A stretch of 64,000 nucleotides of DNA, from assembly GCA_002786065.1 (NCBI GenBank), contig NHNY01000015.1, positions 372,001 to 436,000 on the forward strand, read 5' to 3'. The notes under the pieces were generated by a model. The model searched no databases. It saw only the letters and a list, made by a program, of their open reading frames with translations, and was not told where the DNA came from. The first letter of the stretch is position 1; the number at the start of each line of letters is the position of its first letter. This stretch comes from Microcyclospora pomicola. Its lineage: Eukaryota; Ascomycota; Dothideomycetes; Capnodiales. Below, piece after piece: positions 11,623-21,313 of the stretch. The translations under genes were made by a program, and so were the position numbers.

Positions 11623-12573
11623 ATGACCACCACCACCGCGCCCCCCACCCCACCTTCAGGCGTCTGGGCCCCCGCCATCACCTTCTTCGCCAACGACGCC
11701 CTCGACCTGCCCGTCCAATCCCGCTACTTCCACTACCTCGCCCAGCACCTCACCGGCCTCGTCGTCCTCGGCACCAACGCCGAGACCTTCCTGCTCACGC
11801 GCGCCGAGCGCCGCGCCCTCCTGCACTGCGCCCGCGCCGCCGTCGGCCCCGCCTATCCCCTCATGGCCGGCGTCGGCGGCCACTCCACCGCCCAGGTCCT
11901 CGAGTACCTCGCCGACGCCGCCGCCGCCGCCGCCGACTACGCGCTCGTCCTGCCGTGCGCGTACTTTGGCAAAGCTACCTCTCCCGCCGTCGTGCGTGCG
12001 TTTTACGATGAGATCGCCGCCAAGAGCCCGCTGCCGCTGCTCATCTATAACTTCCCCGGCGTGTGTAATGGCGTCGACATCGAGAGCGACGTCATGAGCG
12101 CGCTCGCGCGGCGGTGGCCGGGGAAGATCGTCGGGACGAAGTTGACGTGTGCGTCGGTGGGCAAGGTGACGCGGCTCGCGGCCGAGTTCCCTGAAGGTGC
12201 GGGGTTCCAGGTGTTTGGCGGACAGGCGGATTTCCTGGTCGGCGGGCTGGCGGTCGGGTCCGCGGGGTGTATCGCGGCGTTTGCGAATGCGTTCCCCAAG
12301 ACGATCCGCAGAGTGTATGAGCTGTACCGGGCGGGGCGGGTGGAGGAGGCCATGGCGCTGCATCGTCCCGCGGCGCTGGCGGAGCTGGTGTGCAAGAGCG
12401 GGATCGCGGCAACGAAGTATGCGGTCAGCTTGACGAGTGCGAAGGCGGCGGGGATCGAGGATGCGGAGGAACTGTTGAAGCCGAGACGGCCGTATGAGCC
12501 GCCATCGGAGGCGGTCAAGCGGGAGATTGAAGGGAAGTTGAAAGAGATGATGGAGATTGAGGCTGGGTTGTGA
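11623..12573 (+). CDS. Dihydrodipicolinate synthase-family aldolase (class I)
   Basis: A single exon of 316 aa. The family uses a Schiff-base lysine to cleave or form 2-oxo acids. Fungal members include 4-hydroxy-2-oxoglutarate aldolase and 2-keto-3-deoxy-galactonate aldolase (GaaC/LGA1). Visible residues: GTNAET at 50-55 (the family's pyruvate-binding GTxGE position), catalytic Tyr in LIYNFPG (Y142) and Schiff-base Lys in GTKLT (K173). The substrate cannot be assigned; true lysine biosynthesis via DapA is not expected in fungi. The gene is very GC-rich, with a run of GCC codons (Ala) around 11917-11934. Its G/C asymmetry flips mid-gene: C-rich before about 12050, G-rich after. It converges on an aldo/keto reductase 76 bp away. 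Confidence 0.85.
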   Translation: MTTTTAPPTPPSGVWAPAITFFANDALDLPVQSRYFHYLAQHLTGLVVLGTNAETFLLTRAERRALLHCARAAVGPAYPLMAGVGGHSTAQVLEYLADAAAAAADYALVLPCAYFGKATSPAVVRAFYDEIAAKSPLPLLIYNFPGVCNGVDIESDVMSALARRWPGKIVGTKLTCASVGKVTRLAAEFPEGAGFQVFGGQADFLVGGLAVGSAGCIAAFANAFPKTIRRVYELYRAGRVEEAMALHRPAALAELVCKSGIAATKYAVSLTSAKAAGIEDAEELLKPRRPYEPPSEAVKREIEGKLKEMMEIEAGL

Positions 12574-12649
12574 AGGAGACGATGAAGGGGTTAGAGGAGG
12601 GAGAAGGTGATGACCTAACGACTTTGCATGGCATACTCGACTCATGAAT

Positions 12650-13603
12650 CTAGAACGATGCCGGCGGTGCGTATTCCTCCCACTCTCCCCAGAGGCGTTC
12701 GAATTCCTGCGCCAACGAGTCCGGCAGCGGTCCCTTGGCACACGCCCTGATGTTCTCCTGCATTTGTTCACTACTGCTGCCTCCTAAAATCACGCCGTCC
12801 TCGTCCCCGAGGATGGAATGATGCATCAGCCAGCGTAACGCGGCTTCCTTCATCCCCACGCCTTGCTGCTCGCACACCTCCCGTAGACGCCGATGCAGCG
12901 CCAACGACGTCTCGTTGACATACATGTTCTTGAACGCCGCCATCTGCTGCATCCTCGCGCCCGTTGGGGGATCACGTAGGTCCGTCTCGGTCTTAGCGAA
13001 CCAGCCACCTGCGAGAGGTGCCCAGGCATAGAAGTGAATGTCAAGCGCGCGCAACGTCGGCAACAGCTCCTTCTCGCCTTTGCGTGCGAGCGGGTTGTAT
13101 TGGCCCTGGTAGACGGACGGGGGAAGCCAGAGGTTTTTGGTGCAAATGTCGTGGATCTCCTGCGTCTGGCGCGCTGAATAGTTGCTGATGCCGAAGCGGG
13201 CGATCTTGCCCTGCTTGTGCAGCTGGTTGATGGCGCGACAGGACTCTTCCAGCGGTGTCTGCCCATCCGGGCCGTGGAAGTAGTACAAATCGATCTGGTC
13301 TTGCTGCAAGGCCGCGAGACTGGCCGCACAGTTCGCCATGATGGCATCGTAGGCCAACGATCCGGGGGAAAAGCCAGGCGCCTTGGTGTGGATGGAGAAG
13401 TCCTTCTGCGCGCTCGGGATCTGGCCGAGGCTTTCTTCTGATTTTCCTGAATTGTAGGCGCGCGCGGTGTCGAGCTCCTGGACGGAGTGGGACTTCAACA
13501 TGGCCAGGAAGGGCTCCAGCGCGGTCGACGTCGAGGCACTGCCCGCGCTGACTGAGCCGCCCATCAGGCCGACGATGATTTTCGGCATGTTGGAGATCAT
13601 CAT
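12650..13603 (-). CDS. Aldo/keto reductase, AKR7 (aflatoxin-aldehyde reductase)-like
   Basis: A single exon of 317 aa starting MMISNMPKIIVGLMGGS. AKRs reduce aldehydes to alcohols with NADPH on a TIM barrel. The catalytic tetrad is visible: D45 and Y50 in ELDTARAYNSG, K74 in IHTKA and H110 in YYFHGPD. Also present are GKIARFGISNYSA and the QGQYNPL segment typical of AKR7 and related fungal reductases. The NADPH-binding end (ILGGSSSEQMQENI) is intact. It is tail-to-tail with the aldolase gene; a shared carbonyl-metabolism role is inference only. The family is confident, the substrate unknown. Confidence 0.9.
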   Translation of the reverse strand: MMISNMPKIIVGLMGGSVSAGSASTSTALEPFLAMLKSHSVQELDTARAYNSGKSEESLGQIPSAQKDFSIHTKAPGFSPGSLAYDAIMANCAASLAALQQDQIDLYYFHGPDGQTPLEESCRAINQLHKQGKIARFGISNYSARQTQEIHDICTKNLWLPPSVYQGQYNPLARKGEKELLPTLRALDIHFYAWAPLAGGWFAKTETDLRDPPTGARMQQMAAFKNMYVNETSLALHRRLREVCEQQGVGMKEAALRWLMHHSILGDEDGVILGGSSSEQMQENIRACAKGPLPDSLAQEFERLWGEWEEYAPPASF

Positions 13604-13944
13604 GTGCCTAGGACTGAGTATAAGATGGATGTTTGGAATGAGATTGAGAGAGAATGTCCCGATTGGAGACTGGAGCGGAAATCAACTGCTCTGGTTCTTG
13701 GATGGAATGGATGGGTGACTCGCAAGTAGATTAGGAGGATAAACAGTGAAGATATATCGATCGATGTACTTATGGTTGAGCTGTGCCTCACGCATACTCT
13801 GCTTGACGCATTGGCTGGGTCTCTCGTCCTTGTCTGCGTATCCGTCAGCAGGATGCTGCCAAACAGGTCGATCCTGGCTAGACTCCAGCCATCTCCGCCT
13901 TGGATGCGGACAATGCGGCCGACCGCCCGAAGGATAAAGCCGCT

Positions 13945-14164
13945 CACGTGGGCGCGATCCATCCAGCGTCATGAGCTCGATCGAGGCGAAGGATGATCAG
14001 ATCTCGAAATGATGCTCATCTTCGCATCTCTGCACTATCTTCACTTACCTTGAATGGTCAAGGCACCGTTCTTGTCTAAGAGCTCGCGAGGCGTTGAAAA
14101 AGGGCCAGATGCGACTTCGGCTTTGAGCATGGCGGAGCCCTAGACGCTTGTCCGACGACACGTG
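13945..14164 (+). promoter_or_regulatory. Two CACGTG boxes upstream of the phytase, one with the PHO4-preferred GG flank
   Basis: CACGTGGG at 13945-13952 (about 530 bp upstream of the phytase ATG) and CACGTG at 14159-14164 (about 320 bp upstream). CACGTGGG matches the high-affinity site of the Pho4/NUC-1 bHLH regulators that switch on acid phosphatase genes under phosphate limitation. The match is seen in the sequence; function is inferred from the downstream gene. Confidence 0.35.
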
Positions 14165-14391
14165 CTCGCCATGGACGTCGGATTCGAGCCTCATATCTTC
14201 CCCAATGCCTCCAGTCGCCATCATGCACCCCAACGCTAGAGAACGACTGCATTGCATGCCATGTCAACGAGACTTCCAGACGCCGCAGGCTCGGTCTCCT
14301 GCCGTTTAGAGACGTCTCCACGGGATCTGCGAGTTCGCACTGATGCAGTCACTTAGCAGTGACCGCTGGGGAGGTGGTGGCAAGGAGGGCC

Positions 14392-14399
14392 ATAAATAT
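14392..14399 (+). promoter_or_regulatory. TATA-like element of the phytase gene
   Basis: ATAAATAT about 85 bp upstream of the ATG at 14481, followed by a pyrimidine-rich leader. Position and composition fit a core promoter. Confidence 0.4.
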
Positions 14400-14480
14400 G
14401 CCTTGCTCGACCCTCATCCTCACTTCTCCCCCCTCAAGCAGTCTTCCACTACACAGAGATCAGTGTCGATCATAGCCATT

Positions 14481-15937
14481 ATGTTGTCCTTGTTCGCTGC
14501 CACGGCATTGTTTGCTTCGAGGTATGGTGTCGTTGCTAAACAGACCTACACGCACCAATGCTGATCTGAAATAGCTCTCTTGCAACACTATCGTCCCTCT
14601 TCCCCAGTTCGTCTGGTTGTGACAGTGTTCAGGACGGTTACCAGTGTGACTCGAAAGCTTCTCACTATTGGGGACAGTACTCGCCATTCTTCAGTGTGCC
14701 ATCAGACATCTTGGACGTAGTGCCGCCCACCTGCAGCATCACCTTTGCGCAAGTCTTGTCTCGTCATGGTGCCCGCGACCCCACTGCCTCCAAGACGAAG
14801 CTGTACAACGCCACCATCCAGAAGATCCATGCGAATGTAAAGAACTACACCGGTGCTTATGCGTTCCTGGCCAACTACACCTACACCCTGGGTGCAGACC
14901 AGCTCACGCTCTTCGGCCAGGACGAGATGATCAACTCTGGAATCAAGTTCTACAACCGATACGAGAAACTGTCCAGCAAGTTGACGCCCTTTGTGCGGTC
15001 TTCTGGCGAGGCACGAGTCGTCGAGTCTGCTCAGAACTTTACCCAAGGCTTCCATTCTGCAAAGGTCAACGACACTGCCTCCCAGCACAGTGATGCTGCG
15101 TATCCGTATTCCATTGTTGTCATTCCGGAAGTGACTGGACAGAACAACACCTTGAACCACGGTCTTTGCACCGACTTTGAGAACGGTCCCGACAGCACAA
15201 TCGCTAGCAGCGCGCAAACCACCTGGGCCAACATCTTCGTTCCTCCCATCCAAACACGACTGAACGAGAACCTGCCGGGTGCGAACCTGTCCATCACGGA
15301 GACCATCTACATGATGGACCTCTGCCCCTTCAACACCGTCGCCTCCGACAACGGCACCATCTCCGACTTCTGCAGTCTGTTTACCAACGACGAGTTCCAC
15401 CAATACGGCTACTACGAGTCGCTCAACAAATACTACGGATACAGCTTTGGCAACCCGCTCGGGCCGACCCAAGGTGTTGGGTTCGCCAACGAGCTGATCG
15501 CTCGCATGACGAACACCCCTGTGCCTGATAACAGCTACAGCTCCGTCAACCACACTCTTGACGACGACTCATCGACGTTCCCACTAAACCGCACTCTCTA
15601 CGCCGACTTCTCACACGACAACGACATGACCGCCATCTACTCCGCTCTAGGCCTGTACAACAGCACGACCATGTTGCCCAACACCACCGTGGTCGAAGCC
15701 CAGCAAGCCGGCGGGTACAGTGCGGCGTGGACTGTCCCCTTCGCCGCTCGTGCATACTTTGAGAAGATGTCGTGTCTGGGCCACAGCGAGGAGTATGTGC
15801 GTATCATCGTCAATGACCGCGTCCAGCCGCTGAAGCAGTGCGGTGGTGACTTGCTTGGTCGATGCACCCTAAATGCTTGGATTGACAGCTTGGGGTTTGC
15901 GAAGTCGGATGGACTGTGGAGCCAGTGCTTCATCTGA
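14481..15937 (+). CDS. Secreted histidine acid phosphatase, 3-phytase (PhyA)-like
   Basis: Two exons (14481-14521 and 14575-15937) give 467 aa, the normal phytase length. The enzyme removes phosphate from phytate or other esters outside the cell. The N-terminus (MLSLFAATALFASS) is a signal peptide, encoded largely by the tiny first exon as in Aspergillus phytases. The active-site RHGARDP sits at 77-83 and the proton-donor HD at about 361-362 (DFSHDND). The Cys-rich start (GCDSVQDGYQC) and many NxS/T sites fit a glycosylated, disulphide-bonded secreted enzyme. PhyA-type proteins have RHGARYP, so the Asp in RHGARDP is a small deviation that may affect substrate range. Two CACGTG boxes upstream suggest phosphate control. 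Confidence 0.93.
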
Positions 15938-16492
15938 GCATCATGGGAATGAATGAACGAAGAACGGGTACAATACCCAATGGCAGAAAAGTTATAGAAC
16001 ACACGTACGTATAACAGTGATTTTACAATTGACGCTTCGCTTTTTGCGGTGCAGCGTCCTAGTCACAGCACAAGTTTCGCGAATCTCGATGTACCGAATA
16101 TGTTACCAGCTACCTGTATTTCCGGACTTACCAGGAAACATACCATGCATGAAACATGATGAGTGAGCACGAAGTCGTTTGTCCGGCGCAAGGGAACTGC
16201 AAAGCCGGACGACTCTCGATGTATCCATTCAGGGACACCATGATTGCGGGGTGAGAGGTGGGGTGCTGCGTTCAAGGAGGAGTTGTCGTCAGGGTCCAAC
16301 AGACAACTACATCTCTCGCCACGGCATATAAGGCCAAGCATGGCAGTCGAGATGGCGCAGAGGATATCGAATGTTGTCGAGCAGTGGCGAATCGTAAAGG
16401 AGATTATATTGATCGACCCTCCATGAACCTCGAAACTACTGGGAGACATACATAAGCTGAACTCCTGAATCTCTAGATTCAGCATCGCCAAG
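15938..16492. other. Intergenic phytase 3' region / hydrolase promoter
   Basis: 555 bp between plus-strand genes. A TATAAG motif at about 16327-16332 lies 160 bp before the next ATG. No gene or repeat is recognisable; a minus-strand open frame across here lacks family signals. Confidence 0.4.
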
Positions 16493-17948
16493 ATGGTCAA
16501 CCAGCAAGCCCAAGAAGCCGTGCAGAAAGTGCTCGATGGAGTCACCGGCGATGCTTCGACCGGTGTCGCGGGTCTCGTCTTCGCGGCCGTGGACAGGAAT
16601 GGCCAACAGCTTGCGGCCGTGGCATCAGGGAAGAAAGGTCTCAATCACGCCGCGCCCATGACGCTGGACACGGTCTTCTGGATCGCGTCCTGCACGAAGT
16701 TGCTGGCGACGATCGCGTGTATGCAGGCGGTCGAGCAGGGAAAGCTGCAGCTCGACGATGCCCAGGCCGTGTACAAGGTGTGTCCGGAACTGGAGCGGGT
16801 GCAGGTGCTGCAGGAGGATGGGTCGTTGGTGGCGAAGAAGAAGGACATCACGTTGCGCATGCTCCTCTCTCATACTGCTGGGTTCGGATATGAGTTGTAC
16901 GTTCTTGCTGCGATGCGCTCTCCCGTTCTGCCGTTCGTGAGAGATCCATTGCTTACTCGAAAACCGTAGCTTCAACCCCAAACTCCGCGACTACGGCCGA
17001 CCCGTGGGCTTCGACGTCTTCCACGCCAGCGAGCGTGATATCCTGAAGATGCCCCTCGTCAACCAACCAGGTGAGAAGTGGGAGTACGGCATCAACATCG
17101 ACTGGGCCGGGCTGGTGCTGGAGCGCAGCACCGGCGTGCGCCTCAACGACTGGATCCAGCAGCACATCATGCAGCCGCTGGCGCTGTCCAACATCACCAT
17201 GTTACCGACCGCGCACATGAAGCAGGAGCTCGCCAGCATGCACCAGCGCTGGCCCGGTGGCACCTCGTGCGAGGAACGCGACCACATCTACCGCGAACCG
17301 CTCCTCGCCGAGTCTCTCGACGACCAAGCGCGATTGTTCCATTCCGGCGGCGCCGGCGCGTTCGCCAAACCCACCGAGTATGTGCAGGTCCTCGCCACGC
17401 TGATCAATGACGGCGTCAGCCCGACCACCGGCAAGCGCATCCTGAAGAAGGAGACCGTGGACGCGATGTTCGAGAACCAGCTCCCGCAGCATCCGGATTA
17501 CGCGCGCCAGGGTATCCCTGCCGCGAAGTCAGAGCAGACCATTGCGCTGCCGGAGCTGTACCCGCAAGGTGAGATCGTGGCATGACAGTATTCTCTTCCA
17601 TCGACAATCGCAAGTACCCACTGACTCCTCCTCTCCCCTGAACAGAAGGCAACCCCCCACAAGGCTGGGGCCTGAGCTTCATGCAGACGCTCTCGCCTGG
17701 GCCGACGGGACGCGGCGCCAACACAGCGTGGTGGGCGGGCATCGCCAACCTGTTCTGGTGGGCGGATCGCGAGAAGGGCGTGGCGGGCATGATTGCGTCG
17801 CAGATTATGCCGTTTGGCGACCCGAGTACGTTACCCTGTTCTGCCCTGCTCGCTTTTGGAGTTTCCTCAGTCGCTGACGTATGTGCTGGTGGTAGATGTG
17901 TTGGGGGCTTGGGGTCAGGCTGAAGCGGCGGTTTATGCTGCGCTGTGA
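16493..17948 (+). CDS. Serine beta-lactamase-like hydrolase/transesterase (family VIII esterase, LovD-like)
   Basis: Four exons (16493-16896, 16970-17568, 17646-17825, 17896-17948; introns 70-77 bp) give 411 aa. The class C beta-lactamase fold in fungi usually serves as an esterase or acyltransferase rather than in antibiotic resistance. The nucleophile motif SCTK is at S66-K69 after FWIA. The Tyr motif is WEYGINIDWAG with Y174, and a WWAG segment near the C-terminus occupies the third-motif position. There is no signal peptide, so it is probably intracellular. LovD-type enzymes sit in polyketide clusters, but no synthase lies nearby, so a general esterase is more likely. The last exon is only 53 nt and was placed by phase. 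Confidence 0.88.
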
Positions 17949-18386
17949 AAAGGGGGAGATGGGTGGATGGAGAGGGATGTGCAGACTGTGGGATACATGT
18001 TTATGTATCGTTCCTGCGTATGGTGGATTTTTTCTCTGTGTGATACTGCATCTCCGTTGGGAGCAAGTCGGAACGAGCCAGAGAACAAGTGTGATGCCTA
18101 TCTGACTTCCTCAACAACAAGTGAGCACACACGTTGCGAAAATGGTACGGAGACAGACAACGCGGCCGTGAAATTCATCAATTGTGTTTCTAGACTCAAA
18201 TTTTCTACCTGCTTCTGCTCGCATCAGATCGGATGACGTCTCTGAACTCTGGCTGGATGGGCCATCATGCCTTCACAGCAGAGCAGTCTTGTAGCATCCT
18301 ATGCAATTCCTGCACATCGCACGATGGCGAATTTCCCAGAGCTCTGCCTGGTATATAGTTCGAACGAGGGCCAGCACGACCAGCCT
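17949..18386. other. Convergent intergenic region
   Basis: 438 bp between the 3' ends of the hydrolase (+) and the phosphogluconolactonase (-). Expected to hold both 3' UTRs. No AATAAA or RNA gene is evident. Confidence 0.4.
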
Positions 18387-19187
18387 CTAGATCACACTGC
18401 CTCTCCGTGGAAAGTGCACGCCCTCGACCGCCGGATGGTCCACGAACCAACTCACTTTCTCCCCGGCATTCTCGTTGACCAGTCCGCAGGGTAATTTACT
18501 ACCCTCTTCCGTCTCGAAGATCTGCTTGAGGACATCCTTCTTGCCGCCGCCGGTCGCGACGAAGCCGATCTTCGCGGCGTGGCACACCACCGGCAGACTC
18601 AAACTGATGCGCTTCGGCGGCGGCTTGGGCGAGTCGGTGACGGAGAGGATCCACGCGTCGGTCTCGCGCAGGGCCGGGTGGTCCGGGAACAGCGAGCAGG
18701 TGTGGCCGTCGGGCCCGCAGCCCAGCAGGATGAGGTCGAACAGCGGCAGCTTGACCGAATCGCGCGCGGCGAAGATGGACACGAGCTGCTTCTCGTACTG
18801 GTCCGCCATCTCCTGCACGTCGTCGAGGTATTGCTCGTCGATCGGGAAGACCTTGGGCGGCGCGGTGCCGGCGGGGATCTTGTCGAGCAGCTCTTCCTTG
18901 ACCAGCTTGTGGTTCGAGTCCTCGTGGTCGAGCGGCACGCAGCGCTCGTCCGCGTAGAAGATCTCCCACTTGTCGAACTGCACGCCCTCTTCGGTGCCGT
19001 CGGACGAGGACGGGGTCAGGAGCGCTTTAGCCAGTGTCTTGGGGAGGGAGCCGCCGGAGACGGCGACGCGGAAGACATCGTGCCGCTTGATCGCTTCGGT
19101 CTGCTGCTCGAGGACGTATTTGCGGAGATTCGGCGCCAGGTCGTCGTCGATCGAGGCGAACGAGAAGAGATTCGGGGGACGGCTCAT
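18387..19187 (-). CDS. SOL3: 6-phosphogluconolactonase
   Basis: A single exon of 266 aa starting MSRPPNLFSF. The enzyme hydrolyses 6-phosphogluconolactone in the oxidative pentose phosphate pathway in the cytosol. The family motifs are clear: RVAVSGGSLPKTLA, YADERCVPLDHEDSN, LLGCGPDGHTCSLFPDHP and the C-terminal WFVDHPAV. The open frame extends 47 codons further upstream, but only from a GTG codon. That extension is His/Pro/Leu-rich, so the ATG at 19187 is the better start and agrees with family length. Confidence 0.95.
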   Translation of the reverse strand: MSRPPNLFSFASIDDDLAPNLRKYVLEQQTEAIKRHDVFRVAVSGGSLPKTLAKALLTPSSSDGTEEGVQFDKWEIFYADERCVPLDHEDSNHKLVKEELLDKIPAGTAPPKVFPIDEQYLDDVQEMADQYEKQLVSIFAARDSVKLPLFDLILLGCGPDGHTCSLFPDHPALRETDAWILSVTDSPKPPPKRISLSLPVVCHAAKIGFVATGGGKKDVLKQIFETEEGSKLPCGLVNENAGEKVSWFVDHPAVEGVHFPRRGSVI

Positions 19188-19855
19188 GGTGGTGGTTGCG
19201 ATGTTGAGATTCGGATCGAGGTGGAAGTCGAGTTCAAGGTGGGGGTTGCAGTGGAAGTGGCGGGGTGGGAAAGGAAGATATGAGCGAGTGATAAGGTGGA
19301 TCAAGGCGGGTAAAAGAAACGCAGCCACTCAGAATAAGATTGGCCGGCCGATCATGGTTATGATGGTATTCGAACAGGGAATATTGGGTCTGGCGTGCAA
19401 AGGAGTTTCTGGTCCAAAGACTGGTGGGCGATTCTGTCTACGGCTGACCTAATAGCGAGACCGAGCATAAGGTATTCGAGAATGGGTGGAAATTCAAGGT
19501 ACCATTGCGGGACACGATGACCACTACTGTATCGTCTGTTACAGTACTCTCCACAGTCGGGTAACTCCTGTTTCCGAATACGATGTCAATTTTTCTGACG
19601 TCTACAGTCTCGACTCATGTCGTTAAGCTGGTGTGTTTCAAAAATTCAACGCCCGGCCGTTTCTCCGATATCTGGAATGACATGGCGGTGACATATGTAG
19701 AGTATTGTAGGGCAGGGTACCTTATGACGTCGCCCGACCGCATGTGGAACTCCGTTATCGTTAGCACGTGAAAGCCGACGCAAAAATCTGAGCATTTCCC
19801 GAAGAGGAAGTGACCGAGGTGGCTACGATGGATATGCAGCGAACAAGTCTCTACG
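19188..19855. promoter_or_regulatory. Divergent promoter region PGL / TPR gene
   Basis: 668 bp between divergent starts. A CACGTG box occurs near 19765. No gene, RNA or repeat is recognisable. Confidence 0.4.
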
Positions 19856-21313
19856 ATGCCGTTGACACGCCCGCCCAAGAAGCAGAAACCAAAGGCCGCA
19901 GTCCCGGTCACTGCGGATGACTTCCAAGAAGCCGCGGATGTCGAGGAAGATGCGGGTGGCAAATGGCGAGCAGGGGATCCGGCCAAGTCTGGTCGGGCAT
20001 TCGTGAGAGCACTGGACATCTACGACCAAGGCTTGCAGAAACATGCTGGCAACTTCGATTTGGCGTATAACAAAGCTCGACTGCAGCTGGAGGTCACGCA
20101 GCAGCCTGCCTTGGTCGCTCATATCGGATTGCCGCTTGCGGAACTGTTGAAGCAGACGCTCGACTCCCATCGATACGCACTGAAGTTGAATGCTTCCAAT
20201 CCAGACATTCTGTTTAACACTGCCCAGGTCCTGAACAGTCTGGCGGAACTCTTGGCCGAGCAAGATGATACTGCGGATGCCATCACGCTTCTGCATGAAG
20301 CGTTGGAGTTGCTATCAGCATGTCTGTCCCGCCAGGAGATGCTGCTCGAACAACACCAAGCTGAGTTTCCTGACCCCGACGAGGGTGGGGTCATGCTGGA
20401 GCCCGATGACCAGGAAGAATCGACGCCGGCATCAGACGAGGTGGAAGAGCAGAGCGCGACCATCGAAAGCCCGGTGACTGCAAGCGATCTGCTCGACACG
20501 CTTCACTCGTCGGTTGCGACCTTGACCACGCTTGTGCCGCTTGTGGAAGACTCTGCATTGCAGTTCCTGGGGGATTCCGCTCAAACTTTGACCGACGCCA
20601 AAGCACCTGAATACATCAAGCTCTTACCGGCTGAAGACCAGACTTCTGCTCAGTTTACTGCTGCTCTTGACCGAGCCATATTCGTCGCGGCGTTCGCGGA
20701 TGCACAGTTCAATGCCGGCATGATCGATCTGGCAACGTACGTCGATCGTTTGGCTGTGTTCGACATTCCTGGGAAAGGAGAGCAAGTCATGGCGCTGTCG
20801 TCTGAAGGCGAAGCGCGGACTGAGCTTGCCCTATCTTTACTACAACGATTCGAAGGCTCGCCAGATCTCCCTAGCGACACCTGCTGGGCGCAACTCAAGC
20901 TATCTCAAGATCTCTATACCAAGGCTAGTAAACTTGAGAGTTCGGGTACTCTCTACCTGTCACGCGGCGATGTTGAAATGCTCAGACACCGCATCGCGAC
21001 CAATAAAGCTGTAAAGGTATCAGAGTCCATCCAGAAAGCGGCGCCTACATTAGCGCAGAATGCGCAGACATATTACAAAGGTGCGGCGAAGTTGGCAGCT
21101 AATGATGACGAGGATGAGGTAGAGAAGGCTTTACTACGACTGTGGCTTGCAACCAACGTTCGAAGGGTCCTGTATGGCGTTGAGCCAGCAGCTGATGTGG
21201 TGAACACTCTCAAGCCTTTGGAGGGTGAGCTTGATGCACAGGCAACGTTGGAAGAATATGTGGAGGACGGATTGATCGATAACATGTTGGCGGAGAAATT
21301 GGTCCATCAGTAA
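19856..21313 (+). CDS. Tetratricopeptide-repeat protein, fungal-conserved
   Basis: A single exon of 485 aa starting MPLTRPPKKQKPKA, a basic stretch that may act as a nuclear signal. The rest is alpha-helical with degenerate TPR units: AFVRALDIYDQGLQKHAGNF followed by DLAYNKARLQLE, SHRYALKLNASNPDILFNTAQVLNSL, and DAITLLHEALELLS. An acidic linker (about 175-205, rich in Asp/Glu) separates the N-terminal TPR block from a helical C-terminal half ending EDGLIDNMLAEKLVHQ. I recognise the architecture from filamentous fungi but not a named function; TPR proteins usually act as assembly platforms. No domain for catalysis is visible. Confidence 0.8.
   Translation: MPLTRPPKKQKPKAAVPVTADDFQEAADVEEDAGGKWRAGDPAKSGRAFVRALDIYDQGLQKHAGNFDLAYNKARLQLEVTQQPALVAHIGLPLAELLKQTLDSHRYALKLNASNPDILFNTAQVLNSLAELLAEQDDTADAITLLHEALELLSACLSRQEMLLEQHQAEFPDPDEGGVMLEPDDQEESTPASDEVEEQSATIESPVTASDLLDTLHSSVATLTTLVPLVEDSALQFLGDSAQTLTDAKAPEYIKLLPAEDQTSAQFTAALDRAIFVAAFADAQFNAGMIDLATYVDRLAVFDIPGKGEQVMALSSEGEARTELALSLLQRFEGSPDLPSDTCWAQLKLSQDLYTKASKLESSGTLYLSRGDVEMLRHRIATNKAVKVSESIQKAAPTLAQNAQTYYKGAAKLAANDDEDEVEKALLRLWLATNVRRVLYGVEPAADVVNTLKPLEGELDAQATLEEYVEDGLIDNMLAEKLVHQ

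Larger units (their letters stand above)
13604..14480. promoter_or_regulatory. Divergent promoter region AKR / phytase
   Basis: 877 bp between divergent start codons. It contains two CACGTG boxes and a TATA-like element near the phytase end (listed separately). No gene is recognisable in either strand. Confidence 0.5.

Noticed and set aside
11656-12771. 371-codon open frame on the minus strand across the aldolase gene
   Set aside because: Arg/Gly/His-rich shadow of a GC-rich gene; the plus strand has the Schiff-base Lys, Tyr and GTN motifs.
14702-15553. 283-codon minus-strand frame over the phytase
   Set aside because: Antisense shadow; the phytase has catalytic RHGARDP and HD motifs.
16063-16644. 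193-codon minus-strand frame between phytase and hydrolase
   Set aside because: Overlaps the first exon of the hydrolase, with no recognisable family.
16493-17948. Reading the serine hydrolase as an antibiotic-resistance gene or part of a polyketide cluster
   Set aside because: No synthase or tailoring genes nearby; fungal members of this fold are usually esterases.
18579-19283. 234-codon plus-strand frame over 6-phosphogluconolactonase
   Set aside because: Antisense shadow rich in Arg/Glu/Val from GC-rich codons.
19188-19328. 47-codon N-terminal extension of 6-phosphogluconolactonase
   Set aside because: Begins at GTG, is His/Pro/Leu-rich and exceeds family length.
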